Part shown: positions 28,386-41,695 of the stretch, one piece after another | Layout: each line of letters opens with the position of its first letter | Numbering within the stretch: the first letter of the stretch is position 1 | Position numbers and translations under genes: made by a program | DNA from: Rhodobacteraceae bacterium D3-12 | GTDB lineage: Bacteria > Pseudomonadota > Alphaproteobacteria > Rhodobacterales > Rhodobacteraceae | Direction: 5' to 3' | NCBI GenBank assembly: GCA_025916135.1 | Contig: CP104793.1 | Coordinates: 1,984,001-2,048,000, forward strand | DNA: 64,000 nt | Notes under the pieces: generated by a model | Databases searched by the model: none | Told to the model about the DNA's origin: nothing | The model's input: the letters and a program-made list of their open reading frames with translations, nothing else

Positions 28386-28400
28386 GAACTTTATGAGAAC
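28386..28400 (-). promoter_or_regulatory. LexA (SOS) box
   Basis: GAAC-TTTATGA-GAAC on the plus strand (GTTC-N7-GTTC on the minus strand), matching the direct-repeat LexA site known in alphaproteobacteria. Further GAAC copies at 28372, 28407 and 28417 give five in 49 bases. Confidence 0.78.
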
Positions 28401-28428
28401 ATTTGCGAACTTTTCGGAACGAAATCCG

Positions 28429-33091
<4,663 letters not shown>

Positions 33092-33808
33092 TTAGGCACC
33101 AACCGCCAATTGCTGCCCGTCCATTTCATTCGGCTCCGGGTCGTGCAGAACATAGCCGCGCCCCCAAACCGTTTCGATGTAATTCTCGCCGTCCGTGGCC
33201 ACGGCCAGCTTCTTGCGCAGCTTGCAGATGAACACATCAATGATCTTAAGCTCAGGCTCATCCATGCCGCCATAGAGGTGGTTCAAGAACATCTCTTTCG
33301 TCAAAGTCGTGCCTTTGCGCAGGCTCAAAAGCTCGAGCATCTGATATTCCTTGCCGGTCAGATGCACGGGCTTGCCCCCCGCATCGACGGTCTTGGCATC
33401 AAGGTTCACATTGACCATGCCGGTTTTGATCACCGATTGCGAATGCCCTTTCGAGCGGCGGATGATCGCGTGAATGCGCGCCACCAACTCTTCGCGATGG
33501 AACGGTTTGGTCAGGTAATCATCCGCGCCAAATCCGAACCCTTTCAGCTTGTTCTCGGTATCATCCGCCCCGCTCAGGATCAAAATCGGCGTGTCAATCC
33601 GCGCCATCCTCAGCTGGCGCAGCACCTCATGGCCGTTCATATCCGGCAACCCAAGGTCGAGAAGGATCAAATCGTAGTCATAAAGCTTGGCAAGATCGAT
33701 CCCCTCCTCCCCAAGATCCGTCGTATAGACGTTCAGATTCGCATGGGTCAGCATCATTTCAATACTTTTGGAGGTCGTGGGATCATCTTCAACCAACAGG
33801 ACACGCAT
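33092..33808 (-). CDS. ctrA: Cell-cycle response regulator CtrA
   Basis: A 238-residue OmpR-type response regulator. In Rhodobacteraceae CtrA controls motility, gene transfer agents and related traits, and is usually not essential. The receiver domain (1-120) has the acid pair ED at 7-8 and the phospho-acceptor Asp51 (LILLDLGLP). The winged-helix domain includes [20 protein letters not shown] and VWGRGYVL. The C-terminus [14 protein letters not shown] differs from the Caulobacter degradation tag but also ends in a small hydrophobic residue. The internal start [10 protein letters not shown] is the family start. A CtrA box lies upstream. Confidence 0.97.
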   Translation of the reverse strand: MRVLLVEDDPTTSKSIEMMLTHANLNVYTTDLGEEGIDLAKLYDYDLILLDLGLPDMNGHEVLRQLRMARIDTPILILSGADDTENKLKGFGFGADDYLTKPFHREELVARIHAIIRRSKGHSQSVIKTGMVNVNLDAKTVDAGGKPVHLTGKEYQMLELLSLRKGTTLTKEMFLNHLYGGMDEPELKIIDVFICKLRKKLAVATDGENYIETVWGRGYVLHDPEPNEMDGQQLAVGA

Positions 33809-33859
33809 AATGGATTCTCCGCAATTGCACTTGTCGAGAGTAAGCGTGAACAAAAATGG

Positions 33860-33874
33860 TTAATCACAGGTTAC
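33860..33874 (-). promoter_or_regulatory. ctrA: CtrA-binding site in the ctrA promoter
   Basis: TTAA-TCACAGG-TTAC on the plus strand, matching the TTAA-N7-TTAA consensus except for the last base, 52 bases upstream of the ctrA start. This suggests autoregulation. Confidence 0.65.
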
Positions 33875-33973
33875 CGACGATACATTTTGTAACATTTCAC
33901 CCTATAGTTGTCTATATTTTTGTAAGAATGTGGCCTTCAACGCCTCTTCTCCATGGGCGCTAACCGCCGATAA

Positions 33974-34180
33974 CTATTCAATAAATTCGTCATCGCTCAG
34001 CCCGTATCGCTGCATTGCCTCTTCCTGCGTCATCAACCCATAAAGCACGCCGCGCACCACCGCTGCCTTGCGGCTCGCCACCCAACGCTGCGTTCCCGCA
34101 GGCGGAAGATCGGCTCTGGTCATCACTTCACCGTTGGGCAACGTCACGGCTCTTGGCCCGTCGACCTTCTTCAGATACAT
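33974..34180 (-). CDS. sciP: SciP-like CtrA-inhibitory protein (DUF1153)
   Basis: A 68-residue DUF1153 protein. In Caulobacter, SciP binds DNA or CtrA and blocks transcription of CtrA targets. The sequence has the family core GPRAVTLPNGEVMTRADLPP, TQRWVASRKAAVVRGVLYGL and a helix-turn-helix-like end, EEAMQRYGLSDDEF. The start MYLKKVDGP is chosen because GAGGTG lies upstream; a nine-residue longer start is possible. It is upstream of ctrA on the same strand, separated by about 165 bases that hold the ctrA promoter. A weak CtrA half-site (TTAA-N7-TGAA) lies near 34229-34243. Confidence 0.9.
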   Translation of the reverse strand: MYLKKVDGPRAVTLPNGEVMTRADLPPAGTQRWVASRKAAVVRGVLYGLMTQEEAMQRYGLSDDEFIE

Positions 34181-34305
34181 GGCTGACACCTCGTCATTGT
34201 CGCGCATACCTTGATGCCGTGCGCAGTCTTAATGACCGGTGAAACCAGACCTTGAGAGTAATTAGGATTTTCCTATATTTTCAAAGGTTCTATCGGAGAC
34301 GCACC

Positions 34306-35448
34306 ATGCCGCTTGATCATAACGCCACGCTCAACTCGCTTGGCTTTGCCAAACCACCCTCGGAAACCCGCGTGGTTGTTGCCATGTCGGGCGGGGTGGA
34401 TTCCTCTGTCGTGGCGGCGATGCTGGCCGAAGAAGGTTATGACGTGATCGGCGTCACGCTCCAGCTTTATGACCACGGCGCGGCCTTGGCCAAAAAGGGC
34501 GCGTGCTGTGCCGGGATCGACATTCACGATGCCCGCCGCGTCGCCGAAGAGATGGGCTTTCCCCACTACGTGCTCGACTATGAAAACATCTTCAAGGACG
34601 CGGTGATCGACGAATTCGCCGACAGCTACCTCGCTGGCGCGACGCCCGTGCCCTGCATTCGCTGTAACGAGCGGATGAAGTTCAAGGATCTGCTCGGCAC
34701 CGCCCGCGACCTTGACGCCGATTGCATGGCGACCGGCCATTATATCCAACGCAAAATGGGCGCAGAGAAAGCCGAATTGCACTCGGCCGTCGATGCCGCG
34801 CGCGATCAAAGCTACTTCCTGTTCTCCACCACTCAGGAACAGCTCGACTACCTGCGCTTCCCGCTTGGCCACCTGCCGACCAAGGATGAAACCCGCGCTC
34901 TGGCCGCCAAATACGGCCTGCCCGTGGCGATGAAACCCGACAGTCAGGACATCTGCTTTGTGCCCAATGGCGACTATGCCAGCGTGATCGAAAAACTGCG
35001 CCCCGGCGCGGCGGAGCCGGGCGAGATTGTCGATATGGACGGCAATATTCTGGCCCAGCACAAGGGCGTGATCCACTACACCATCGGGCAACGTCGTGGC
35101 CTCGGGATCGGCGGGCTCTCTGATCCGCTGTACGTGGTCAAGCTTGACGTCGACACCCGCCGCGTGATCGTCGGCCCGAAAGAGGCGCTGGCCACGCGGG
35201 TTATCCCCGTGCGCGAGATCAACTGGCTTGGCGATGGCGGGTTTCAGGACGACACGGTGCGCGAGATTTCGGTCAAGGTCCGCTCCACACGCCCGCCCCG
35301 GCCCGCCCTCTTGCGGCCCGTCGGCCCGCGCGAGGCCGAGGTCGAGCTGCTCACCCCCGAGGAAGGCGTTTCACCGGGTCAGGCCTGTGTGTTCTATGAA
35401 ACCGAAGGCAGCCGGGTCTTGGGTGGCGGCTGGATTTACCGCGACTGA
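34306..35448 (+). CDS. mnmA: tRNA-specific 2-thiouridylase
   Basis: A 380-residue MnmA that thiolates wobble uridine 34 of Lys, Glu and Gln tRNAs. The PP-loop is [17 protein letters not shown] near residues 23-39. The catalytic cysteines are in [14 protein letters not shown] and [12 protein letters not shown]. The central [10 protein letters not shown] and C-terminal beta-barrel are present. The start [13 protein letters not shown] has CGGAGAC upstream. TusA, a sulfur carrier that can serve this pathway, has a relative at 36414, though a functional link is only inferred. Confidence 0.97.
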   Translation: MPLDHNATLNSLGFAKPPSETRVVVAMSGGVDSSVVAAMLAEEGYDVIGVTLQLYDHGAALAKKGACCAGIDIHDARRVAEEMGFPHYVLDYENIFKDAVIDEFADSYLAGATPVPCIRCNERMKFKDLLGTARDLDADCMATGHYIQRKMGAEKAELHSAVDAARDQSYFLFSTTQEQLDYLRFPLGHLPTKDETRALAAKYGLPVAMKPDSQDICFVPNGDYASVIEKLRPGAAEPGEIVDMDGNILAQHKGVIHYTIGQRRGLGIGGLSDPLYVVKLDVDTRRVIVGPKEALATRVIPVREINWLGDGGFQDDTVREISVKVRSTRPPRPALLRPVGPREAEVELLTPEEGVSPGQACVFYETEGSRVLGGGWIYRD

Positions 35449-35453
35449 TCCCT

Positions 35454-35556
35454 TTTGGGCAGGTCGTGCCATAGCAAAACCGCCTATCGGCAATGGGCGG
35501 CCTTCGGCGCCATTCAGGCCGGCGCAGTTTGCTGCGCTCAGCGCGATCTGCCCAAA
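35454..35556. repeat. Cloverleaf-like inverted-repeat element between mnmA and ccdA
   Basis: Between two convergent genes, a 13-base closing inverted repeat (TTTGGGCAGGTCG with CGATCTGCCCAAA, one mismatch that can be a G-U pair) encloses 77 bases with three smaller stems: CCGCC/GGCGG at 35480-35500, GGCCT/AGGCC at 35499-35520 and GCGCAG-tttg-CTGCGC at 35522-35537. It ends 19 bases before the ccdA stop. No T tract follows, so it is not a simple terminator. Confidence 0.6.
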
Positions 35557-35575
35557 TCGCCTACCCCAATGACGC

Positions 35576-36319
35576 TCACCCCAGCGTCGCCAGCACCGGG
35601 AACTGCTCCAGCAGCCAATAGCTAAAGGTCGAGAACCCGCCCGTCAGCATCAACAGCCCGATGGTCCAGAGCAACAGCCCCATCACCCGCTCGATCTGCT
35701 CCATATGGCGCTTCATCCAGCCCATAAGCCCGCCAAGCCGCGGCAGGAACGCCGCGACCAGCAGGAACGGAATGCCAAGACCCATCGCATAAACCGCAAG
35801 CAACATCGTGCCCCGGCTGACCGAAGCCTCAGATGCCGCAAGCGACAGGATCGCGCCCAATTGCGGGCCGATGCAAGGCGTCCAGCCAAAGGCAAACGCC
35901 AGCCCAAGGACATACGCGCCAAAGGCACTGCCGCCGCGATCCCCTGCATCCATACGCGCCTCGCGGTCCAGAAAACCGATCCGGTAAACCCCGACAAAAT
36001 GCGCCCCGAATATCATCACCAACACACCGGCCACGGTGTTGAACCAATCTTGATATTCAAGGAAAACAGCCCCCACCGCCGACGCAGCAAAGCCGAGCAG
36101 CAAAAACACCGTGCTCAGCCCCAGCACAAAGAACAACGCCGGAAGCACCGCCCGATTGCGCCCATCGCTCAGGTCGCTAACCGACACGCCCGACATATAG
36201 GCAAGGTAAGGCGGCACAATCGGCAAAACACATGGGCTCAGGAACGAGACCAACCCCGCCATAAGCGCCACAAGCATCGCCGGCAATAATGCGGCGTCGA
36301 TGATCTCTATTCCAAACAT
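35576..36319 (-). CDS. ccdA: Cytochrome c biogenesis protein CcdA
   Basis: A 247-residue membrane protein with six hydrophobic segments that carries reducing power from thioredoxin across the inner membrane for cytochrome c maturation. The two redox cysteines are in SFLSPCVLPIVPPYLAYMSG and FGWTPCIGPQLGAIL, one in each half, as in CcdA/DsbD. The start at MFGIEIIDAALLPAML is preferred. It is divergent from the TusA-like gene. Confidence 0.94.
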   Translation of the reverse strand: MFGIEIIDAALLPAMLVALMAGLVSFLSPCVLPIVPPYLAYMSGVSVSDLSDGRNRAVLPALFFVLGLSTVFLLLGFAASAVGAVFLEYQDWFNTVAGVLVMIFGAHFVGVYRIGFLDREARMDAGDRGGSAFGAYVLGLAFAFGWTPCIGPQLGAILSLAASEASVSRGTMLLAVYAMGLGIPFLLVAAFLPRLGGLMGWMKRHMEQIERVMGLLLWTIGLLMLTGGFSTFSYWLLEQFPVLATLG

Positions 36320-36413
36320 GTCAAAAGCATTAGGGGATTCGCGCGGCCGCGTCACGCGACCAAAAGTCACAAAGCCGTGGACAAGCCGTCAGCACGGGCT
36401 TATCTGCGCTGGC

Positions 36414-36641
36414 ATGAGTGATGAAGGTTTCCTCGACGCCCGTGGGCTGCTCTGCCCCCTGCCCGTGCTCAAGGCGCGCAAACGGCTCTCTGCGCTGGCC
36501 TCTGGGGCGGAACTCAGGGTCTTGGCCGACGATCCCGCCGCAGTGATCGACATGCCGCATTTCTGCGCCGAACAGGGGCACGAACTGGTCGAGACGCGCG
36601 AGCAAGACGGCGCAACGCTCTATATCCTGCGCAAGGGCTGA
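36414..36641 (+). CDS. TusA-family sulfurtransferase
   Basis: A 75-residue TusA/SirA/YedF fold protein with the sulfur-carrying cysteine in LDARGLLCPLPVLKARKR (the CPxP motif, Cys16). Family members relay sulfur to tRNA thiolation, molybdenum cofactor or sulfur oxidation systems. It may feed MnmA (encoded 1 kb away), but TusBCDE genes are not in view. The start MSDEGFLDARG fits the family. Confidence 0.93.
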   Translation: MSDEGFLDARGLLCPLPVLKARKRLSALASGAELRVLADDPAAVIDMPHFCAEQGHELVETREQDGATLYILRKG

Positions 36642-36783
36642 CAGCCGAGCACCTTTGCCCATAGGCAGTCCAACAATACCTGCCTGCGCGAACATTTCTG
36701 CGAGCTTTCCACTCACACCCCGAAACTGAAAACGCGCCGCAGGTTTCCCCACGGCGCGTTCCAAAAACCATCTGGCGTAAAGC

Positions 36784-39755
36784 CTAGCCCTTACCGAGCG
36801 ACCACCAGCCGCGGCGCTTGGACTTCTTGGCAGCCTCTTTCGCAGCAGGCTCCGCAGTTGCAACAGGCGCAGGTTCTGCCGCTTCGGCCACCGCAGCCAC
36901 CGGCTCAGGTGCCGCAGCTTCTGCAGGTGCCTCAACCGGAGCCTCGACCGGTGCTTCTGCCTGTGCAGGTGCCTCTACCGGAGCTTCTGCCGGTGCGTCG
37001 CTGGCCGCAGCAGCCTCAGCCGCCTTCGCCTTTGAAACACGCGGTTTGCGGGCGCGCGGCTTGGGCTTGGGTTTCTCTTCCCCCTCAGCAGCAGCCTCGG
37101 CCGGTGCATCGCCCTGAGCTTCACCCTCAGCCGCCTCAACCGGAGTCGCCTCAGCATCGGCCTTCTTACGGCGCGTGCGGGTGCGCTTTTTCGGCGCTTC
37201 CTCGGTGTTGGCATCTGGCTCTGCCGTTACCGCGTCATCCGATGTGGCCTCAGCGGGCGTCGCATCTGCATCAGCCTTCTTGCGGCGTGTGCGGGTGCGT
37301 TTTTTCGGCGCTTCCTCGGCGTCGGCGTCCGGCTCTGCCTTTACCGCGTCATCCGATGTGGCCTCGGCGGCTTGCGCCTCGCCCTCATCCGCTGTCACCT
37401 CGTCCGATTTACGACGACGGCTGCGGGTGCGCTTCTTGGGCTTCTCTTCGCCCTCAGCGCTGGCTTCGGCTTGTGCCTCAGCTTGCACTTCGGCTTCGCC
37501 TTCGGCCTTCGCCTCTACCGGCTCGCCGTTCTGCTCACCCGACTGCTCACCATCAGCCTGATCACCGTTCGCGTCCTGCCCCTCGGCGCCATTCTGGCCG
37601 AGGACTTCCGCCGCCGCCGACGCCGACGCCGCTTGCGCGGTTTCTGCTCGTCGTCCCCTTCGGGGGTGGGTGCGGCCACGGCCTCAACCTCGGCCTCTTC
37701 GCTATCGGCATCGCTGTCGATCTCGGCCATCAACGAGGATTCCGCCGACACCACCGGTGCCGTTACCTCTGGCACAACCCGTGTCGCGGTCTTGAATTTC
37801 TCCAACGCGAAATCGGGCGAAATCAGCATCGGATCGCCTTCGATCCGCACGCTCAAACCGTAACGCTGTTCGATCTGGGCGATATGCTCGCGCTTTTGGT
37901 TCATCAGGAAGTTGGCAATCCCCACCGGGCATTTCACCAATACTTCACGGCTGCGACGGCGCGTGCCTTCTTCTTCGATCTGACGCAGGATCGACAGCGC
38001 AAGGTTGTCGTCCGAGCGGATCAAACCTGTGCCGTGACAATGCGGACATGGCTGCGTTGTCGCCTCGATCATACCGGGACGCAGACGTTGACGGCTCATC
38101 TCCATCAGGCCGAAACCGCTGATCCGGCCCACCTGAATGCGGGCGCGGTCGGTCTTGAGCTTGTCCTTGATGCGCTTTTCGACGGCGGCGTTGTTCTTGC
38201 GCTCGTCCATGTCGATAAAGTCGATCACGATCAGCCCGGCAAGGTCACGCAAACGCAACTGGCGTGCGACCTCTTCGGCGGCTTCAAGGTTGGTCTTGGT
38301 CGCGGTTTCCTCGATCGAGCCTTCCTTGGTGGCCCGGCCAGAGTTCACGTCAATCGCCACCAGCGCCTCGGTCACGCCGATCACGATGTAACCGCCGCTC
38401 TTAAGCTGCACGGTCGGGTTAAACATGCTCGACAAATAGCTTTCCACCTGGAAGCGCGCAAACAGCGGCATCGCTTCGGTATAAAGCTTCACGTTCTTGG
38501 CGTGGGACGGCATGATCATCTTCATGAAGTCCTTGGCGATGCGATAACCGCGCTCGCCCTCAACCAACACCTCGTCGATCTCGCGGCTGTAAAGATCGCG
38601 GATCGAGCGTTTGATAAGGTCGCCCTCTTCGTAGATCTTCGCCGGCGCGATGGATTCCAGCGTCAGCTTGCGGATCTGCTCCCACAGGCGGAACAGGTAT
38701 TCATAGTCGCGCTTGATCTCGGTCTTGGTGCGCTTGGCCCCGGCGGTGCGCACGATCAAACCGGCGCCTTGCGGCACCTCGATCTCACCGGCGATGGCTT
38801 TCAACTTCTTGCGGTCGGCGGCGTTGGTGATCTTGCGGGAAATCCCGCCACCACGTGCGGTGTTGGGCATCAAGACGCAATAGCGACCCGCCAGCGACAG
38901 GTAAGTGGTCAGAGCAGCGCCCTTGTTGCCGCGCTCTTCCTTGACGACCTGCACCAAAAGGATCTGACGAACCTTGATGACTTCCTGAATTTTGTAACGG
39001 CGCGGGCGCGGCTTGCGCGGCGGGCGAATATCTTCGACGGCGTCATCATCGGCCACCGATTCAATGCTCTCGTCCTTTTCGGTCGCATCAAGCGCGTCAT
39101 CGTCGTCGTCGTCGTGGTCGTCGTCGTGATCTTGATCGTCGTCAGCGCCCTCAACAGCCGCTTCAACAACATCCTTGCTGTCGTCGGCACTGTCGTCAGC
39201 GCTATCGTCTGCTGCCTGCGGAGCGTCTGTTTGCGGCGCGTCTGTCGCGCCCTCGCCCTCGTTGCTGGCCGCGTCATTGCCCTCATCCGCGCCCTCGTCA
39301 CCAAGGTCGATGGTCTCCATCCCCGAGATTTCACCCTCGTTGACGTCGCGGGTTTCCACCGCATCATCCGACGTGGCCTCTGCGGCTTTGGCACGACCAC
39401 CACGGCGGCGGCGTGACCGGCTCGGTTTCTTCTCGTCTTCCTCGTCGCGCGCCTTCATTGCCTCGGCATAGGCACGCTCTTCCTCCATCAACGCCTCGCG
39501 GTCGGCGACGGGGATCTGATAATAATCGGGGTGGATTTCCGAGAACGCAAGGAACCCGTGGCGATTGCCACCGTAATCGACAAACGCCGCCTGAAGCGAC
39601 GGTTCGACCCGTGTTACCTTTGCAAGATAGATGTTGCCAGCAAGCTGGCGTTTGTTTTCGGACTCAAAATCGAATTCCTCAACCTTGTTTCCGTCGACCA
39701 CCACAACGCGGGTTTCTTCCGCGTGGGTGGCATCGATAAGCATTTTCTTGGCCAT
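36784..39755 (-). CDS. rne: Ribonuclease E, with a frameshift in the C-terminal region
   Basis: RNase E starts mRNA decay and rRNA/tRNA processing. The S1 domain begins near residue 35 and is interrupted by a long acidic, low-complexity insert (polar and Asp-rich, about 125-250). The catalytic domain has the metal-binding aspartates in VAIDVNSG and VIDFIDM, and the Zn-link is QPCPHCHGTG. After RRRRRRRR near 37610 the frame runs to an odd stop at 37515, while the next frame from about 37608 continues as EVLGQNGAEGQ and an acidic/arginine-rich tail to 36784. One missing base near 37609-37620 explains it; restored length is ~990. The tail has three similar repeats around KKRTRTRRKKA and ATSDDAV. 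Start MAKKMLIDATH. Confidence 0.92.
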
Positions 39756-40334
39756 GTTTTCCATTCGCACGCCAAACGCACCGCAAGCCCCACGAATCCG
39801 GCATGACCGGGTGGAGCTGCAAGACGTTCAAGGTGACTATTTCTGGCGATTGAAAACGCGCTGCACCGCCGGGCAGCTATGGCCCTCGCTCGTGCTCTCA
39901 ATGTTGTCGCGCGCTTCATCGCGTTTCTTCTCCGGCACCGGGGATTTGCCCCGCGGCACCCGTTCATTTGCCCGGAGCACCCTTGTCGGGGGTGGCGGGC
40001 GTACTGGTGGTCCTGTCGCCGGCACCCAATCGGTCTGTCGCAGTTAGGGGCCGGTCGTTTCCGTAACCCAAAGCCATGACAGCGAAACTCAAAGCGGCCG
40101 GGGCGATACGCTCCTTGGGCCGTCTTATTACATAAGGGCAGTGATAGGATGATTACAATGAGAAATCGTTCACAGCCCCGCGCTAAAACGTAGCGACATT
40201 GTGCAGGCCTGTCGCCAATGCGCGTCACTTATCGGTTACAAACCCGTTGCCAGCTTGTCACCTGCCCGTCACCGTCACGTTAGAAACCCCGCCCACATTC
40301 CGCGCAATCTGACAACGCGAATGGAGTCGCTTTC
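39756..40334. other. Long divergent intergenic region between rne and glpQ-like gene
   Basis: About 580 bases with no supported gene. It should hold the rne promoter and a long 5' leader on the minus strand (RNase E often controls its own mRNA through such a leader) and the promoter of the phosphodiesterase gene on the plus strand. A few GC-rich inverted repeats are present, but I could not settle on a structure. Confidence 0.5.
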
Positions 40335-41552
40335 ATGAAACTCACCACCCTGCCCACCTTGTCCCTGCTGGCCGTGGCCGCCGCCGCACCCGCCTTTGCG
40401 GATCAGATCGAACTGGGCCCGCGCCCTGCGTTCCTGATCTCGCAAATGGCCGATAGCGCGCTGAAAACCAAACTGGCGTCCTGCTCGAACATGGAACCCA
40501 AGCGGACCGACTTTTCGATCGGCCACCGTGGCGCGGCGATGATGTTCCCCGAACATACTGCCGAATCCTACCGCGCTGCGGCTCAAATGGGCGCCGGGAT
40601 CGTGGAATGTGACGTGACCTTTACCTCCGATCTGGAACTGGTCTGCCGCCACGCGCAAAACGATTTGCACACCACCACCAACATCCTCGCCACCGATCTG
40701 GCTGACAAATGCACCACCGGCTTCTCGCCGGCCTCCGGCGATCAGAAAGCGGGCGCCGAATGCCGCGCCTCTGACATCACCTTGGCGGAATTCAAATCGC
40801 TCAAAGGCAAGATGGACGCAGGCAACAGCGCCGCCACCGATGTCGCAGGCTACATGGACGCCACCGCTGGCTGGCGCACCGATCTCTACGCCTCCGCCGG
40901 CACGCTGATGACCCATGCGGAATCGATCAAACTGATGAAAGAGCTGGGCGTGAAATTCACCCCTGAGCTGAAATCCCCTTCGGTTGAAATGCCCTTCAAC
41001 GGCTTCACCCAAGAGGCCTACGCCCAGAAAATGATCGACGACTACAAAGCCGCCGGCGTCCCCGCCTCCGATGTCTGGGCCCAAAGCTTCAACCTCGATG
41101 ATGTCCTCTATTGGATCAAAAACGAGCCGGAGTTCGGCAAACAGGCCGTCTACCTGATGGATGAATACGACATCGAAGGCTACTCCCCGATGGACGAGGC
41201 CACATGGCCTAACAAAATGTCCGAGTTGAAAGAGATGGGCGTCAACTATATCGCGCCGCCGCTCTGGATGCTGGTCACCACCGAAAACGGCAAAATGGTC
41301 CCCTCGACGCTGGCCAAAAAGGCCCGTGAAGCCGACCTCAAGATCGTCACATGGACGCTCGAACGCTCCGGCCCGCTCGCCTCGGGCGGCGGCTGGTATT
41401 TCAGCTCGGTCAAGGACGTGACCGACAATGATGGCGACTATTTTGAGATCATGGACGTGCTGGCGCAGGACGTTGGCATTGTCGGCATGTTCTCGGACTG
41501 GCCCGCAACCGCGACCTACTACGCCAACTGCATGGCCAAAGGCGTTAACTAA
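40335..41552 (+). CDS. Exported glycerophosphodiester phosphodiesterase
   Basis: A 405-residue GDPD-family enzyme that releases glycerol-3-phosphate from glycerophosphodiesters in the periplasm. The signal peptide ([18 protein letters not shown], cleavage before DQIEL) is clear. Catalytic signatures are [19 protein letters not shown] and [19 protein letters not shown], giving the His-Arg, Glu-Asp and His positions of the family. An AATGGAG lies before the start. It is a single gene ending in a strong terminator. Confidence 0.92.
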   Translation: MKLTTLPTLSLLAVAAAAPAFADQIELGPRPAFLISQMADSALKTKLASCSNMEPKRTDFSIGHRGAAMMFPEHTAESYRAAAQMGAGIVECDVTFTSDLELVCRHAQNDLHTTTNILATDLADKCTTGFSPASGDQKAGAECRASDITLAEFKSLKGKMDAGNSAATDVAGYMDATAGWRTDLYASAGTLMTHAESIKLMKELGVKFTPELKSPSVEMPFNGFTQEAYAQKMIDDYKAAGVPASDVWAQSFNLDDVLYWIKNEPEFGKQAVYLMDEYDIEGYSPMDEATWPNKMSELKEMGVNYIAPPLWMLVTTENGKMVPSTLAKKAREADLKIVTWTLERSGPLASGGGWYFSSVKDVTDNDGDYFEIMDVLAQDVGIVGMFSDWPATATYYANCMAKGVN

Positions 41553-41574
41553 GCACACCGCCCCTGTGGTTCAG

Positions 41575-41605
41575 GCGGCCCGCTCTGGCGGGCCGCTTTT
41601 CTGTT
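41575..41605 (+). terminator. Rho-independent terminator of the glpQ-like gene
   Basis: A perfect 9-bp stem (gcggcccgc 41575-41583 with gcgggccgc 41588-41596, loop tctg) followed by TTTTCTGTT, 22 bases after the stop. Confidence 0.92.
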
Positions 41606-41695
41606 CGCCGCTGGCTTTTCGCGGTTCACGACATGCTCCGCGCCGCAGCAAGTTTACCACCCGTAAAGCGCTACATAATCAACGATTTACGTGAC

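Noticed and set aside
36858-39416. 852-codon plus-strand open frame
   Set aside because: It is antisense to rne, whose product is certain; the frame is open because of high GC and low-complexity DNA, and the product is a meaningless low-complexity sequence.
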